NCBI GenBank assembly: GCA_030267965.1
Contig: BRYA01000688.1
Span: 1,535-31,680 of the forward strand
Length of the DNA: 30,146 bases
Origin: Triparma columacea
Lineage: Eukaryota; Sar; Bolidophyceae; Parmales; Triparmaceae
Reading direction: 5' to 3'
The notes under the pieces were generated by a model. The model was given only the letters and a program-made list of their open reading frames with translations, made no database searches and had not been told where the DNA came from. The translations under genes and the position numbers were made by a program. Positions 29,301 through 30,146 of the stretch are shown one piece after another; position 1 is the first letter of the stretch; each line of letters starts with the position of its first letter.

Positions 29301-29740
29301 AGGAGGGAGAAGGGAGAAGGGGGGATATGATATACATATGAAGGGTTAGCGTTTGATGTTGTGTGATGACGAGGCGGCCATTGTATGATGACGAGGCGGC
29401 CATTGTGATGACGAGGCGGCCAGCCAATCTCACCTGTATTGAGGCTGCATGTTGGGCTGACCCATGGCTCCCCCAGGGTACTCCGGCATCTTATAGCCAC
29501 CTTGAACCTTAGGCTGCATGTGCTGAGGCGCTGACGATGCATCCTTCCACATCTGAGGATGGTTGGTCTGGTCGTTGGTAGGGTTCCCTTCTGATGAGGT
29601 GTTTACGTCATCTCCGGGTGTTTCAAACAGGAGGAAATTGGAGAAGTCCTCGTCGTTGATATCCTGAGGGGGTGCGAGCGAAAGAGAGGGGTCAGGGGGG
29701 GGAAAGAGATTTACAGAAGGAGGCCAACCTTTCGGTGCAT
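26400..29740 (-). CDS. bZIP-PAS transcription factor, eight exons
   Basis: Exons 29740-29729, 29663-29434, 29258-28513, 28408-28207, 28072-27739, 27646-27381, 27278-26691 and 26604-26400 join in frame to 860 residues. The N-terminus has an acidic segment (DINDEDFSNFLLFETPGDD, possible activation domain), Tyr/Gly/Pro- and Lys/Ser-rich stretches, then the bZIP basic region RNREHARNTRMRKK (about 308-321) and a zipper-like helix (VEELNQEKEDSRQALIKAEE) crossing the third intron. A conserved middle part follows (WRKWVAEDVVWTLPVTMCRR; CGIDEVIYDGMSQKTLFDLL). The PAS fold begins about 540 (ILFEAKPPHRVLEVNKRFLK, MFGFESEQDIIGK), is interrupted by EAKEAQEA repeats, and seems to resume in the last exon (GRTFFNCVNLYPITIGY). 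It lacks the LOV Cys motif, so it is not an aureochrome. The first exon (four codons, donor GTTGGC) is the least certain; one intron ends AAG. Confidence 0.78.
27087..27218. repeat. In-frame 9-bp/27-bp repeat encoding (EAKEAQ)n
   Basis: The plus strand repeats ttggcctcc and ctgggcctcc-type units about 15 times. On the minus strand they encode Glu-Ala-Lys/Gln/Arg triplets (EAKEAQEAKEAKEA). It is a polar helical low-complexity insert within the PAS-containing part of the transcription factor, and copy-number change keeps the frame. Confidence 0.85.
27650..27686. repeat. (GGGA)n tetranucleotide microsatellite in a bZIP-PAS intron
   Basis: Nine tandem GGGA units on the plus strand. On the transcribed strand they read (TCCC)n and form the pyrimidine tract right before the AAG acceptor of the 92-bp intron at 27738-27647. 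Confidence 0.9.
29363..29422. repeat. About 20-bp tandem repeat, three copies, in a bZIP-PAS intron
   Basis: The phrase gatgacgaggcggccattgt occurs three times in direct succession (near 29365, 29387 and 29407, the last truncated to ...ggcca) within intron 29433-29259. Confidence 0.85.
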
Positions 29741-30146
29741 AATTGTGTTTAGAGGTTTCTGGGGAGTATTACGATATAAATTTGGGTGTGGTGTGTTGTT
29801 TATAGTTGTAGGAGTGGACTTGGGGTAGTTTTGTGGTGATTTTAGGGCAAAGGGGGGCAGTATTTGGTCTTAAACCCCTTAACTACAATTCGACATCATC
29901 GAGGAAGTTATTAGCTTTTTACGGCGTTTTGAATCCTTTTTAAGCCTCATTTGGACATACCATGATGGATAGCGAGTCTTGGAGTGGAGAGTTTCTTCGT
30001 TAACTGCTTCAATTATGCCAAATAAAAGACTTTTGTGACAGTTCAGGATGTGAAGAAGAATGAGAAATGGCTATGGAGAATAAGACAAATGTGGAACTTT
30101 TGAGGCTCCCCGGGACAAATGTGGAACCCATTTTTGGCCGAATTTT
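29741..30146. promoter_or_regulatory. Upstream region of the bZIP-PAS gene
   Basis: 406 bp to the window edge, A+T-rich, with no supported gene. It should contain the transcription factor promoter. Near the right edge the phrase gacaaatgtggaac occurs twice about 30 bp apart (near 30083 and 30114). An open frame entering from the right cannot be excluded. Confidence 0.35.

Noticed and set aside
26400..29740. Aureochrome (bZIP-LOV blue-light receptor)
   Set aside because: The bZIP and PAS order fits, but the flavin-binding NCRFLQ motif is absent; the equivalent position reads GKRTIEDF.
1..30146. CRISPR arrays, insertion sequences, prophage or bacterial operons
   Set aside because: The window is intron-bearing nuclear DNA; the tandem repeats found are microsatellite-like without spacers, and no transposase was seen.
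1..30146. tRNA or rRNA genes
   Set aside because: No cloverleaf-like segment with A and B box motifs or rRNA core sequence was recognised by eye; a tRNAscan run would be decisive.

Overview
This is a gene-dense stretch of a eukaryotic nuclear genome, roughly half G+C, most likely from a protist of the stramenopile (heterokont) kind. The evidence is 27 spliceosomal introns that I can place by joining reading frames. Most are about 65-220 bp, 20 of the 27 begin GTGAG, and most end in a pyrimidine tract plus CAG. Introns and the DNA just before start codons are strikingly pyrimidine-rich. One gene is a bZIP-PAS transcription factor, a combination best known from diatoms and relatives. A bolidophyte-, diatom- or pelagophyte-like alga would fit, but sequence alone does not settle the genus. 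No rRNA, tRNA, CRISPR array or bacterial operon was seen.

Layout. 1-845 (+): 3' part of a NUFIP1-like snoRNP assembly factor. 885-1636 (-): NOP16 ribosome biogenesis factor, convergent with the former. 1996-2703 (+): SDHAF2, a mitochondrial flavinylation factor. 2756-3981 (-): SfsA-family nuclease-fold protein, divergent by 50 bp from 4032-5742 (+), a secreted M20D amidohydrolase. 5901-6796 (+): small SGNH/GDSL hydrolase. 6874-7359 (-): uncharacterised protein with a tandem GKAAR repeat. 7556-10770 (+) and 10805-13843 (-): two convergent paralogues that join a multi-pass (about seven helices) membrane module to a class 3 lipase; the second also carries two EF-hands. 14177-16228 (-): TFIIH subunit p62/Tfb1. 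16682-18622 (+): kinesin-6-like motor. 18945-20552 (+): PH-domain, coiled-coil, proline-rich protein. 20720-22256 (+): uncharacterised acidic/serine-rich protein. 22309-24856 (-): SPX-EXS phosphate exporter of the XPR1/PHO1 family. 24862-25099 (-): an orphan exon resembling a small mitochondrial two-helix protein, without a start codon. 25437-26249 (+): FAM173-like SAM methyltransferase. 26400-29740 (-): eight-exon bZIP-PAS transcription factor.

Most genes look like eukaryotic housekeeping functions (ribosome assembly, TFIIH, complex II assembly, phosphate export, motor protein). Genes are packed tightly: convergent pairs are separated by 34-150 bp, and divergent pairs by as little as 50 bp. 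I see no operon-like functional grouping except two loose themes. NUFIP1 and NOP16, both nucleolar/ribosome-assembly factors, sit tail to tail. The two membrane lipases form an inverted duplicate. The most unusual items are those lipase fusions, the SfsA-family gene in a nuclear genome, and a transcription factor whose PAS fold appears to be split by a long repeat-rich insert.
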